Shown: piece by piece, positions 47,495 to 55,459 of the stretch
Numbering within the stretch: position 1 is the stretch's first letter
How the letters are laid out: each line of letters starts with the position of its first letter
From: Blastococcus sp. HT6-4
Lineage (GTDB): Bacteria; Actinomycetota; Actinomycetes; Mycobacteriales; Geodermatophilaceae
Reading direction: 5' to 3'
Assembly (NCBI RefSeq): GCF_039679125.1
Contig: NZ_CP155551.1
Coordinates: forward strand, 248,001-312,000
DNA length: 64,000 nucleotides
Notes under the pieces: model-generated
Database searches by the model: none
Seen by the model: only the letters and a program-made list of their open reading frames with translations
What the model was told of the DNA's origin: nothing
Position numbers and translations under genes: made by a program

Positions 47495-47808
47495 GCCCGT
47501 GGGAACGGCCCAGGTGCTCCCCCGCCGCGGCGAGCGTCCGGACGTGGGCCCCGACACGCCGCCGCGGAACGCGCCGGGGTGGTGACCGCCGCCCGCCGGA
47601 GCGCGTTCGCGCTGGTCAGGGCGGGAGAAGTCGACATGGCGCCGCTGCGGGAGGCGGGTCACCGTGGGGCGGCTGGGTCTGCCGCAACGATCCGGTGACG
47701 GGACGCATCGGACCGGCGCGGACACGCCCGGCGGGGGAGCGGAGGAGCCGTACGTTCTCCCCCTGACCGCGGCACGGATGCTGCGGCTAGGGCACAAGGA
47801 GTCCCCAC

Positions 47809-48639
47809 GTGACCATGAGCACGATGCTGGTCTGGCCGGCCACCGCGATGCTGGGCTTCCTCCTGTGCACGGCGCTCGTGGTCGCCCTCGCCACGAGATC
47901 GACCGCCCGGTACGAGTTCGCCCGCAACGGCGCGCACGACCCGCAGCGTGTCGCCGCGGCGCGGACCGACAACCACCCCGCGGGTCGCCGTTCCGCCGGA
48001 GCGGCCGCCGGCGCTCCCGACGGTCAGGCGCAGCCCCAGGCCGTGGCCCTCGCGGTCCGCCACACCCAGGCGCCCGCGGACGGCACCGGGCCCGCGTGGT
48101 GGCTGGTCGGCGAGTCGGCGCAGGTGCTGGCCGGTCCGTTCGCCGACCAGGTCGACGCGGACTGGGCCGCCTTCGGCGGCGGGCTGCCGGCCGTCGCGGT
48201 CTTCGGCGCCCGGCGCACCGACGGATCGGTCGCCCTCCGGCCCTCTCCCCAGGAGCGCGCCTGGCTGCGCGAGCTCGGCGACCAGCTCGACCGGCTCCCC
48301 GAGGACTGGGACGCGTTGCTGTCCGACACCGACCCGCTGACCACGTTGGTCGTGGAGATCGCCGCGGCGCTGGTCGAGGCGGGGCTCCCCCTCCACGACG
48401 CCGGCCGGGGCGGACCGGCCGGCGGGGTCTGCCTCGTACCGGAGACGGGCTCGTGCGGGGTCCTGGTCAGCTGGCGCACGCACGACCGGATGAGCGTGCA
48501 GGGCGTCCACGGTGCCGCGGCCGACGCCGCCGTGCAGCAGCTGATGAACACGGCGGTGGCAGACACGCTGGCGCAGCTCGGGTTCGTCGTCGAGCCGGGC
48601 GGCCCGGGCGGCGGCTCCCTGGTGACGGCGCTGCGCTGA
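47809..48639 (+). CDS. Hypothetical membrane-anchored protein
   Basis: I do not recognise this 276-residue protein. Residues 8-28 (WPATAMLGFLLCTALVVALA) form one TM segment near the N-terminus. A disordered Ala/Gly/Arg linker follows (about 45-80). A globular cytoplasmic or extracellular domain rich in Trp and acidic residues completes it (RAWLRELGDQLDRLPEDWDAL). It may be a single-pass protein displayed on one face of the membrane. GTG 47809 has AAGGAG 7 nt upstream; ATG 47815 is an in-frame alternative. It is convergent with the MenJ-like gene (22 bp). Confidence 0.7.
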   Translation: MTMSTMLVWPATAMLGFLLCTALVVALATRSTARYEFARNGAHDPQRVAAARTDNHPAGRRSAGAAAGAPDGQAQPQAVALAVRHTQAPADGTGPAWWLVGESAQVLAGPFADQVDADWAAFGGGLPAVAVFGARRTDGSVALRPSPQERAWLRELGDQLDRLPEDWDALLSDTDPLTTLVVEIAAALVEAGLPLHDAGRGGPAGGVCLVPETGSCGVLVSWRTHDRMSVQGVHGAAADAAVQQLMNTAVADTLAQLGFVVEPGGPGGGSLVTALR

Positions 48640-48660
48640 GGACCCGGGCGGATCCGTCGC

Positions 48661-49791
48661 CTACGCCGGCCACCCGGGGCGCAGGTGCCGGGTGGCGGCC
48701 GCCAGGGTGCGCGCGGTCAGCCGGCCGTCGGCGAGGCCGAGCGCGACGACGTCGTCGAACACCCGCTGGTCGGCGGCGGCGGCACGGAACGCGGCGTCCA
48801 TGAGCACCGGCCATCGGCTGAGGCGGGACGCGGCCGCCGACGAGCGCAGGTGCCGGCCGAGGCGCCGGTCCAGCGCCCGCCGGTAGACCGCCCCAGCCAC
48901 GGCACCGTGCCCGCTGGCGGCGCCGGCCAGCGCACCGGAGAGCACCGCGTAGAAGATCCCCTCCCCGGTGAGGGGGTTGATAAGGGCGGCGGCGTCGCCG
49001 GCCAGCAGCACCCGGCCGTCGGGCTGGTGCGGCCGGCCGGTGCTCAACGGAAGCCGGTGGGCCCTGAGCTGGGAGCCCTCGACGCCGGGCAGCAGCCGCT
49101 GCAGGCCCTCGAGCAGGCCCGCGCGGGTGGCTCCTCCCGACACCAGCTCGCCGTAGCCGATGTTCGCCCGCCCGTCACCCAGGGGGAACGACCACGCGTA
49201 GGCCGGCCAGCGCTGCTCGGTCGTGGTGATCACCTGGACCCCGCGCCGGCCGGGCAGCTCCGCCCCGTAGCCGCGGATCGCCACGGCCAGCTGGTCGGCA
49301 CGGTTGCGGCCGGCGCCCACCGCCCGGCGGACGACGGACTCCGCGCCGTCGGCGGCGATCAGCACGGCGGCCGTGACGGAACCGTCCACCTCCACGGCGT
49401 CGGGGTGGACGGTCACCTGCCGGACGACGTGCCGGCGCAGGACGGCCCCGGCGTCCTGGGCGGCGGCGATCAGCCGCGCGTCCAGCACGGTCCGGGGGAT
49501 CACGTGGGAGGGGCGGGCGGTGTCCCGCTCGACCGTCGTCCCGCGCGGGGAGGTCAGCCGCAGCCGGGACACGGCCGGGTGACCGTCGGTGACCGCGACC
49601 GGGTCGATCCCGAGGACGGCGAGGACGTCGAGCGCCTCGGCCGCGACGCCGTCGCCGCACACCTTGTCGCGGGGGAAGTCGACCCGGTCGAGCACGAGCA
49701 CGCGGGCCGACGGGTCGGCCCGGCGCGCGGCCAGGGCGCTCGCGGCGCCCGCCGGCCCCCCTCCGACGACGACGACGTCCCAGTGCTCCAC
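48661..49791 (-). CDS. Geranylgeranyl reductase-family flavoprotein (MenJ-like)
   Basis: A 376-residue FAD oxidoreductase. The dinucleotide fold is VVVVGGGPAGAASALAAR at the N-terminus. The DRVDFPRDKVCGDGV block and VLLAGDAAALINPLTGEGI (about 275) are family signatures. Relatives reduce isoprenoid chains, including MenJ, which saturates the beta-isoprene of menaquinone. A menaquinone gene (menB) lies 3.8 kb away, which supports but does not prove that role. GTG 49791. The stop is TAG. Confidence 0.85.
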   Translation of the reverse strand: MEHWDVVVVGGGPAGAASALAARRADPSARVLVLDRVDFPRDKVCGDGVAAEALDVLAVLGIDPVAVTDGHPAVSRLRLTSPRGTTVERDTARPSHVIPRTVLDARLIAAAQDAGAVLRRHVVRQVTVHPDAVEVDGSVTAAVLIAADGAESVVRRAVGAGRNRADQLAVAIRGYGAELPGRRGVQVITTTEQRWPAYAWSFPLGDGRANIGYGELVSGGATRAGLLEGLQRLLPGVEGSQLRAHRLPLSTGRPHQPDGRVLLAGDAAALINPLTGEGIFYAVLSGALAGAASGHGAVAGAVYRRALDRRLGRHLRSSAAASRLSRWPVLMDAAFRAAAADQRVFDDVVALGLADGRLTARTLAAATRHLRPGWPA

Positions 49792-49818
49792 GCGCTCGAC
49801 GCTAGGCAGCGCGGGCCG

Positions 49819-50754
49819 TCACCGCGCGACGGGCCGGGGGACGCCGTCCCAGTTCTGGGCGAGCAGCGCCCGCCAGCTGTCCAGGTCGTGCGCCGCCGGC
49901 TCGGTCCCGGCGATGAAGTCGAGCAGCACCTCGCAGAACCGTTCGGGCTGGTCCAGGTGCGGCCAGTGCCCCGCTCCGGCGAAGATCTCGACCCGGGCGC
50001 TGGGCACCAGGGTCGCGACCGTCTCGGCGTGCACCGACGGCACGATCGGGTCCCGGTCGCCCCAGACGACCAGCATCGGGATCGCGTCGGCCAGGTAGAG
50101 GCGGTCGAGGGCGGTCACCGCCTGGCCGCGCGAGTCGACGACGCCGCGCAGCGTCCGCAGGAACGCTCGCCGCGCCTCGGCGTCCCGGAGGCCTAGCAGG
50201 GCGTCCCCGGCCTCGGCGAGGTCACGGACCTGGCACAGCCCCACGAGGCCGCCGAGCAGGTCGACCGCCCGCATGCCCAGGCGCAGCGGGCCCGAGACGC
50301 CGGCCAGGGCGCCGAGCACCAGTTCCGCGCCCGGCAGGGTCGCGGCCCGCAGCCCGGCCGAGAGCTCGGGGCCCAGCCCACCGCTGCCCACCAGCGCCAG
50401 GCGCTGGCAGCGTTCGGGGAACTGGTAGGCGAACTGCAGGGCGATGCCCCCGCCCAGCGAGTGCCCGACGACGGTCGCCCGTTCGATGTCGAGGACCGTC
50501 AGCAGGTCGCGCATGCCGTTGGCGTAGGCGGCGAGCGAGTAGTCGCCGCGCGGCTTGTCGGACTCCCCGTGCCCCAGCAGGTCCGGCGCGATCACCGTGT
50601 GCGACTGCGCCAGCCCGTCGATGACGCCCGCCCAGGTCTGGCAGTTGTTCCCGATCCCGTGCAGCAGGAGCACCGCCGGCCCGCTCCCGGCCCGGATGAA
50701 GGCGCGCCGGTGCCCGTGGACGACGCGCGTCTCGCGGACCTGCTCGACCGGCAC
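49819..50754 (-). CDS. Alpha/beta hydrolase
   Basis: A 311-residue alpha/beta-hydrolase-fold protein. The oxyanion region is LLLHGIGNNCQTW (about 30). The nucleophile elbow is VVGHSLGGGIAL (Ser about 98), the acid is in VVWGDRDPIVP, and the catalytic His is in GAGHWPHLDQPE. It resembles meta-cleavage-product and lipid ester hydrolases. The substrate is undetermined. GTG 50754 has a G-rich stretch too close to be an ideal ribosome-binding site. It is 27 bp upstream of the MenJ-like gene on the same strand. Confidence 0.9.
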   Translation of the reverse strand: MPVEQVRETRVVHGHRRAFIRAGSGPAVLLLHGIGNNCQTWAGVIDGLAQSHTVIAPDLLGHGESDKPRGDYSLAAYANGMRDLLTVLDIERATVVGHSLGGGIALQFAYQFPERCQRLALVGSGGLGPELSAGLRAATLPGAELVLGALAGVSGPLRLGMRAVDLLGGLVGLCQVRDLAEAGDALLGLRDAEARRAFLRTLRGVVDSRGQAVTALDRLYLADAIPMLVVWGDRDPIVPSVHAETVATLVPSARVEIFAGAGHWPHLDQPERFCEVLLDFIAGTEPAAHDLDSWRALLAQNWDGVPRPVAR

Positions 50755-50805
50755 CTCCCCAGTGGACCACTTCGCTGTTGCGCGTGAGTTACCGAGCCCC
50801 GTCGC

Positions 50806-51381
50806 TCAGGAGGACGACGGCGGGGCGGACCACTTCCGCGGCGGGTGCACGTAGCCCTCGACGAACCGGAGCAGGCCGTCGGCGTCGGTGACCACGCCCA
50901 GCGCGTCGAGCCGCCGGCCGTCGAGGTAGCCGTCGTCGACCATGCGCCGCAGCTGGGCCACCAGCGGCTGCCAGAACCCGTCGATGTCGAGCAGCGCGGT
51001 CGGCTTGGCGTGCAGCCCGAGCATGCCCCACGTCCAGGCCTCGAACAGCTCCTCGAGGGTGCCTGCCGCACCGGGCAGGGCGACGAAGGCGTCGGCGAGC
51101 TCGGCCATCCGCGCCTTGCGCTCGTGCATCGAGTGCACGACCTCCAGCCGCGGGAGGCCGGGGTGGGCGAGCTCGTCGTCGACCAGGTGCTGCGGGATGA
51201 CCCCGACCACCTCGCCACCCGCGGCCAGGGCGGCATCGGCGACGACGCCCATCATGCCGACGTGCCCGCCCCCGTAGACGATGCCGACGCCGGCCTTCGC
51301 CAGCCCGGCGGCGAAGTCGGCCGCGGCGTCGGCGTGGGCCGGCGGGCCGGCGTGCGAGCCGGTGAAGACGGCGATCCGCAC
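50806..51381 (-). CDS. LOG-family protein (TIGR00730, cytokinin riboside monophosphate phosphoribohydrolase-like)
   Basis: A 191-residue Rossmann-fold protein. YGGGHVGMMG (about 36) and MHERKARM (about 85) match the LOG family, which cleaves ribose 5-phosphate from nucleoside monophosphates. The usual PGGxGTxxE reads PGAAGTLEE here, a Gly-to-Ala change next to the phosphate site, which is a tolerated variant in some members. ATG 51381 starts 7 bp after the stop of the MaoC gene. They form a leftward operon with the hydrolase. Confidence 0.92.
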   Translation of the reverse strand: MRIAVFTGSHAGPPAHADAAADFAAGLAKAGVGIVYGGGHVGMMGVVADAALAAGGEVVGVIPQHLVDDELAHPGLPRLEVVHSMHERKARMAELADAFVALPGAAGTLEELFEAWTWGMLGLHAKPTALLDIDGFWQPLVAQLRRMVDDGYLDGRRLDALGVVTDADGLLRFVEGYVHPPRKWSAPPSSS

Positions 51382-51388
51382 CGGCGGA

Positions 51389-51847
51389 TCAGCCGCGGTA
51401 GTAGCGGTAGACCGGCTCGGCGATGCACACCGGCTTGTCGCCGCCCTCGCGTTCGATGACGGCGGCCAGCGTCAGCTGCAGGCCCCCGGCCACCTCCTCG
51501 ACCGACGTCAGGCTCGCGGTGAGCCGCACCCGGGAGCCCACCGGCACCGGCGAGGGGAAGCGCACCTTGTTCAGGCCGTAGTTGACGCCCATCACCGTGT
51601 CGGTCACCACGAGGACCTGCGACGAGAGCGAGGCCAGCAGCGACAGGGTCAGGTAGCCGTGGGCGATCGGGCCGCCGAACGGGCTCTCGGCCTTGGCGCG
51701 CTCGACGTCGACGTGGATCCACTGGTGGTCACCGGTCGCGTCGGCGAAGAGGTTCACGTGCTCCTGGGTGACCTCGTGCCACTCGCTGCTGCCGAGCTCG
51801 GTGCCGACGAGCCCGGGGACCTCGGCCATGGTCGTGGTGGTGCTCAT
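51389..51847 (-). CDS. MaoC-family (R)-hydratase (paralogue of 19305-19766)
   Basis: A 152-residue single hotdog hydratase. FADATGDHQWIHVDVERA carries the catalytic Asp/His, and SPFGGPIAHGYLTLSLLASL and NYGLNKVRFPSPVPVG match the other copy almost word for word. Of two possible ATGs (51856 and 51847), 51847 is preferred because GGAGGA is then 9 nt upstream. It is divergent from the NUDIX gene. The duplication suggests related substrates in two contexts. Confidence 0.9.
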   Translation of the reverse strand: MSTTTTMAEVPGLVGTELGSSEWHEVTQEHVNLFADATGDHQWIHVDVERAKAESPFGGPIAHGYLTLSLLASLSSQVLVVTDTVMGVNYGLNKVRFPSPVPVGSRVRLTASLTSVEEVAGGLQLTLAAVIEREGGDKPVCIAEPVYRYYRG

Positions 51848-51905
51848 GCGCGCCATTCCTCCGTCGGACGTGCGGATGCTTCCCCGCAACCTAGTCCCGC
51901 GCGAC

Positions 51906-51942
51906 GTCGGACCCTGCCCACCCCTCGTGGGCAGAGCCGGAC
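51906..51942. repeat. Imperfect inverted repeat sharing GTCGGACCCTGCCC with the 25.96-kb terminator
   Basis: Arm 51906-51921 pairs with 51927-51942 at 13 of 16 positions; the inner 8 bp (CTGCCCAC/GTGGGCAG) are perfect. It lies between two divergent starts, so it is not an ordinary terminator. Confidence 0.5.
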
Positions 51943-52002
51943 TTCCCGCAGAACACCTCCTGGCCTCGCGCGGTCGGCGCCGCACCGGGTTGACTGGCGG
52001 GC

Positions 52003-52485
52003 GTGTTCGCCTCGACCGACGGCTGGACCGCCTGCAGCCAGGGGCACCGCCACTGGGGGAAGGCCGGTGCGGCGGGCCTGCTGATCCACCGCGACGGCCC
52101 CGACGGTCCCGAGCTCCTGCTGCAGCACCGCGCGTGGTGGTCGCACCACGGCGGCACCTGGGGGACGCCGGGCGGCGCGCTGCACCGGGGGGAGCCGCCG
52201 GAGATCGGGGCGCTCCGGGAGGTCGGGGAGGAGCTCGGGCTCGCCGCCGGCGACCTCGTGCTCGGCGCGCGGTCGGTCGACGACCACGGGGGATGGGCGT
52301 ACACGACCGTGCTGGCGCGCCCGGCCCGTTCCATCGAGGCAGGCGACCTCCGTCTCGACGGCGAGAGCGACGGCGTGGCGTGGGTGTCGCTGGCGGCGAT
52401 CGACGCGGTGCCGCTGCATCCGGGGCTCGCCGCCTCGCTGGACCGGTTGCGGCCTCTTCTCCGGGGAGCCGGCGCCGCGGGCTAG
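52003..52485 (+). CDS. NUDIX hydrolase
   Basis: A 160-residue pyrophosphohydrolase. The Nudix box GGALHRGEPPEIGALREVGEELGL (about residues 56-79) contains the GX5EX7REUXEEXGU pattern with all metal-binding glutamates. TWGTPGGAL precedes it. It may sanitise nucleotides or hydrolyse dinucleotide derivatives. GTG 52003 follows a TTGACT-like sequence. The stop is TAG, 10 bp before menB, so the two are probably co-transcribed. Confidence 0.9.
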   Translation: MFASTDGWTACSQGHRHWGKAGAAGLLIHRDGPDGPELLLQHRAWWSHHGGTWGTPGGALHRGEPPEIGALREVGEELGLAAGDLVLGARSVDDHGGWAYTTVLARPARSIEAGDLRLDGESDGVAWVSLAAIDAVPLHPGLAASLDRLRPLLRGAGAAG

Positions 52486-52495
52486 GTTCGGCTCC

Positions 52496-53383
52496 ATGAG
52501 CGCGCGCGACGACGTCTCCGAGATCTTCGACAGCTCCGCCTGGCACCCGGTGGAGGGCTTCGACTTCGCCGACATCACCTACCACCGGGCCGTCGACGCG
52601 GGCGTCGTCCGGATCGCGTTCGACCGGCCCGAGGTGCGCAACGCCTTCCGCCCGCAGAGCGTCGACGAGCTGATCACCGCGCTGGAGCACGCCCGGCTGT
52701 CCACCGACGTCGGGTGCGTGCTCCTCACCGGCAACGGGCCCAGCCCGAAGGACGGCGGCTGGGCGTTCTGCTCCGGCGGTGACCAGCGGGTGCGCGGGAG
52801 GTACGGCTACGAGCACAGCCAGGGCAGCAGCGGCCGGTTGCACATCCTCGAGGCGCAGCGGCTGATCCGCTTCATGCCCAAGGTCGTCATCTGCGTCGTC
52901 CCCGGGTGGGCCGCCGGGGGCGGGCACAGCCTGCACGTGGTCTCCGACCTGACCCTGGCCAGCGCCGAGCACGCCCGGTTCAAGCAGACCGACGCCGACG
53001 TCGGCAGCTTCGACGGCGGCTTCGGCTCGGCCTACCTGGCCCGCCAGGTGGGGCAGAAGTTCGCCCGCGAGATCTTCTTCCTGGGCGAGGAGTACACGGC
53101 GGCCGACGCCCACGCGATGGGCATGGTGAACCGCGTCGTCCCCCACGCCGAGCTCGAGGCGACGGCGCTGGACTGGGGCCGGAAGATCGTCGCCAAGAGC
53201 CCGACCGCGCAGCGGATGCTCAAGTACTCGTTCAACCTGATCGACGACGGCCTGGTCGGCCAGCAGCTGTTCGCCGGTGAGACCACCCGCCTGGCCTACA
53301 TGGCCGAGGAGGCCGTCGAGGGCCGCGATGCCTTCCTCGAGAAGCGCGATCCGGACTTCACCCGGTTCCCTTGGCATGTCTGA
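52496..53383 (+). CDS. menB: 1,4-Dihydroxy-2-naphthoyl-CoA synthase
   Basis: A 295-residue crotonase-fold enzyme that cyclises o-succinylbenzoyl-CoA in menaquinone biosynthesis. The oxyanion-hole segments are FCSGGDQRVRGRYGYE (about 90-105) and PGWAAGGGHSLHVVSDL. The active-site DVGSFDGGFGSAYLARQVG, with Ser/Asp, is the MenB signature. The protein ends in FTRFPWHV as usual. ATG 52496. The rest of the men genes are not in the window. The stop TGA is part of a hairpin. Confidence 0.97.
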   Translation: MSARDDVSEIFDSSAWHPVEGFDFADITYHRAVDAGVVRIAFDRPEVRNAFRPQSVDELITALEHARLSTDVGCVLLTGNGPSPKDGGWAFCSGGDQRVRGRYGYEHSQGSSGRLHILEAQRLIRFMPKVVICVVPGWAAGGGHSLHVVSDLTLASAEHARFKQTDADVGSFDGGFGSAYLARQVGQKFAREIFFLGEEYTAADAHAMGMVNRVVPHAELEATALDWGRKIVAKSPTAQRMLKYSFNLIDDGLVGQQLFAGETTRLAYMAEEAVEGRDAFLEKRDPDFTRFPWHV

Positions 53384-53410
53384 GGGCAGAAGTGGCCATT
53401 ACTGCCCTCA
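53381..53410 (+). terminator. Hairpin that includes the menB stop codon
   Basis: TGAGGGCAG (53381-53389, beginning with the stop TGA) pairs with CTGCCCTCA (53402-53410) around a 12-nt loop. It may be a terminator, or an attenuator since the next gene starts 31 nt later in the same direction. Confidence 0.6.
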
Positions 53411-53440
53411 GGAGCACGAGATGACGGCGAGGAGGCCGAT

Positions 53441-53773
53441 GTGATCGTCGAGGTGGTGACGGGCACCGACGAGCGTCCCGAGGCCCGGGTGGTGGACGTC
53501 GACGACCTGAGCGCGCTCTACCTGGCCCTGGGGGCGGTCACCGACGAGGAGGCCGCCCGGTCGCTGGAGAGCTCGGGGCTTGGCCGGCTGCAGGACGCGG
53601 AGACCGCCGTCCTCGACGTCGCCGCGCTGCGGGCCGCCGCCGAGCCGCGGGCGACGGCCCCCGACTGGTCGGCGCAGTGGGACCGGATGATCGTCCACGC
53701 CCGGAGCGGTGGCCGGCTGTCCGACGACGGCGCGAACCTCCAGGTCGACGTGGAGAGCGCCGCCAGCGCCTGA
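53441..53773 (+). CDS. Small hypothetical acidic protein
   Basis: I do not recognise this 110-residue protein. It begins VIVEVVTGTDERPEARVVDVDDLSAL and is acidic, with alternating strands and helices and a helical middle (TDEEAARSLESSGLGRL). There is no signal peptide or membrane segment. GTG 53441 has GAGGAGG 6 nt upstream, which supports it as a real gene. It lies 57 bp after menB. Confidence 0.6.
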   Translation: MIVEVVTGTDERPEARVVDVDDLSALYLALGAVTDEEAARSLESSGLGRLQDAETAVLDVAALRAAAEPRATAPDWSAQWDRMIVHARSGGRLSDDGANLQVDVESAASA

Positions 53774-53899
53774 TCGCCGGGGCGGCGGCGGAAGATTGGC
53801 GGACCAGCTCGTACTGGAAGGCCGAAGATCATTGTGATCGCCCCTTCGACCAGCCAGGATGTGCTCCGTGCATACGACCAGCCGGAACGGAACGGCGTC

Positions 53900-54511
53900 A
53901 TGACCGGCACGCCGGGCCGTCCGCTCAGCGCGGAACTGTCCGAGCAGCTGCTCGCCGTGGCCGTCGACATCCTGGCCGACGAAGGGTGGGGACGGCTCAA
54001 CAGCGACCGCATCGCCGCTCGGGCCCGCGCCGGCAAGGCGGGCATCTACCGGCGGTGGCCCACGATGGCGGCGCTGGCCCGGTCGGCCGTCTCGCGGTTC
54101 TCCCTGGTCCCCGTCCCGGAGGACGGCGGCTCGCTGCGCGCCGACCTCCTCGGCCTCGTCGACTGCTGGACGCGGCCGCTGGGCCGCGAGGAACGAGCCG
54201 CGGCCAGCCTGGTGGGCGCCGCGCGGTACGAGGACGAGCTGCGCGCCGGCCTCGACGCCGCACTGGTGCGCCCCCTGGCTGCGGCGGTGGTCGAGATCGG
54301 CAACCGGGCGGCGGCGCGGGGGGAGCGGCCGGACGCATCGCGGCTGGCGCTGCTCGGTGCCGTGCTCGAGGCCTTCTGGTGGCAGCGGTTCACGGCGGCC
54401 GGCGACGGCGCGATGTCGCCGGAGCAGGCGGAGCGGGTGGTCGACGACGTGCTGCTGCCCGTGGTGGAGCCGGCCCGGGCCGTTCGGCCCCGCGAGACAG
54501 CGGGGGTCTGA
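53900..54511 (+). CDS. TetR-family transcriptional regulator
   Basis: A 203-residue TetR-type protein. The helix-turn-helix is at about 15-60 (LAVAVDILADEGWGRLNSDRIAARARAGKAGIYRRW, read as two helices around the turn). The C-terminal part is a short TetR_C_16-like helical domain. A longer in-frame GTG (53834) exists; ATG 53900 gives the usual length and is preferred. Its target is unknown. It is convergent with another tetR gene 63 bp away. Confidence 0.85.
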   Translation: MTGTPGRPLSAELSEQLLAVAVDILADEGWGRLNSDRIAARARAGKAGIYRRWPTMAALARSAVSRFSLVPVPEDGGSLRADLLGLVDCWTRPLGREERAAASLVGAARYEDELRAGLDAALVRPLAAAVVEIGNRAAARGERPDASRLALLGAVLEAFWWQRFTAAGDGAMSPEQAERVVDDVLLPVVEPARAVRPRETAGV

Positions 54512-54574
54512 GGCCCCGACGTACGCGTCCGCCCCCGCGGATCCCTCGTCGGGCCGGGGCGGGTGCGGACCGGA

Positions 54575-55276
54575 TCAGCCGGCGCGGCGTCCCAGGGGCG
54601 CGACGTTCGCCGGCGGCTCCAGGCCGAGCTGGGCGTAGAGACCGCTCAGCAGCCCGTCGGCCAGCGTCCGCACCGCCGCCGCGGCCCCCTCGCGGTCCTC
54701 GGCGTCGTCCACGACCAGCCGCTGCTCGACCACGACCACGCGCGACACCGCGAGCCACAGGGCCGCGGCCAGGGGAGCGGCCACCCGCGGGCAGAACAGC
54801 ACCGGCGAGGTGGCCAGTCCCGGCTCGGGATCGGTCTCCCACGCCTCGGCCAGCGCGGCCGCCAGCTGCCGTTCGGCGTCGAACAGGACCCGCTGCTCGA
54901 AGGCGGCGAGGGTCGGGCTGCTGCGCACCGCGTCGGCGAACGCGCGCCCCTCGGGCGTCAGGTGGAGGCCCACGAAGTACGCGGCGCCCCCGGCGAGGTG
55001 GTCGGAGAGCGCGACCAGCGGCGTCACGCCCGGCGGCCGGTTCCGGACCGCGTCGGCCGGACCGTGGGGCGACGGGATGCGCCCGTCGAAAAACAGCTCC
55101 TCCTTGGTGGAGAAGTGGTTGAACACCGTCTGCACGGCGACGTCGGCCTCGCGGGCGATGTCGGCGATGGTCACGGCGTCGAAACCGCTCGCGGCGAACA
55201 TCCGGTGGGCCACCGCGCGGACGTGCTCACGCGTCTGGGCCTTCTTCCGGGCCCGGCGGTCACTAAGCTCACCCAC
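54575..55276 (-). CDS. TetR-family regulator divergent from alcohol dehydrogenase
   Basis: A 233-residue TetR protein. The helix-turn-helix is at about 10-60 (ARKKAQTREHVRAVAHRMF, TIADIAREADVAVQTVFNHF). The C-terminal domain is Ala-rich. GTG 55276 lies inside an 8-bp-arm palindrome (55263-55290), consistent with autoregulation and a leaderless or very short leader. The alcohol dehydrogenase gene starts 184 bp away in the opposite direction and is the probable target. Confidence 0.87.
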   Translation of the reverse strand: MGELSDRRARKKAQTREHVRAVAHRMFAASGFDAVTIADIAREADVAVQTVFNHFSTKEELFFDGRIPSPHGPADAVRNRPPGVTPLVALSDHLAGGAAYFVGLHLTPEGRAFADAVRSSPTLAAFEQRVLFDAERQLAAALAEAWETDPEPGLATSPVLFCPRVAAPLAAALWLAVSRVVVVEQRLVVDDAEDREGAAAAVRTLADGLLSGLYAQLGLEPPANVAPLGRRAG

Positions 55277-55290
55277 AGCAGGGAGCTTAG
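55263..55290. promoter_or_regulatory. Palindrome over the tetR start, probable operator
   Basis: CTAAGCTC (55263-55270) and GAGCTTAG (55283-55290) are perfect inverted arms around a 12-nt spacer containing the GTG start of tetR. Confidence 0.55.
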
Positions 55291-55459
55291 GCACCTGACG
55301 TGCTCTTTCGGGGGAGTACCGGCCGCCCGGTATGTCGTGGCGCGGATCCGCGCGTGGGGGGCCTGCGCGGGAAGTCCTCGCGGCCACCAGGCACCATGGC
55401 GCCGGGTGATCACGGGCACGGGGTTCGGTGATGCCCGACGAACCGAGGAGGAGCCGCCG

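Larger units (their letters stand above)
47369..47808. other. 440-bp intergenic region between tRNA-Ser and the next gene
   Basis: The first 125 bp hold a tandem repeat of two hairpin units (47372-47494). The remaining 310 bp show no gene. AAGGAG at 47796-47801 belongs to the downstream gene. Open frames crossing this stretch are antisense to the tRNA and are not coding. Confidence 0.6.

Noticed and set aside
47264-47797. Leftward 177-codon frame over the tRNA-Ser region
   Set aside because: Its C-terminal part is the antisense translation of the tRNA gene, a common annotation artefact.
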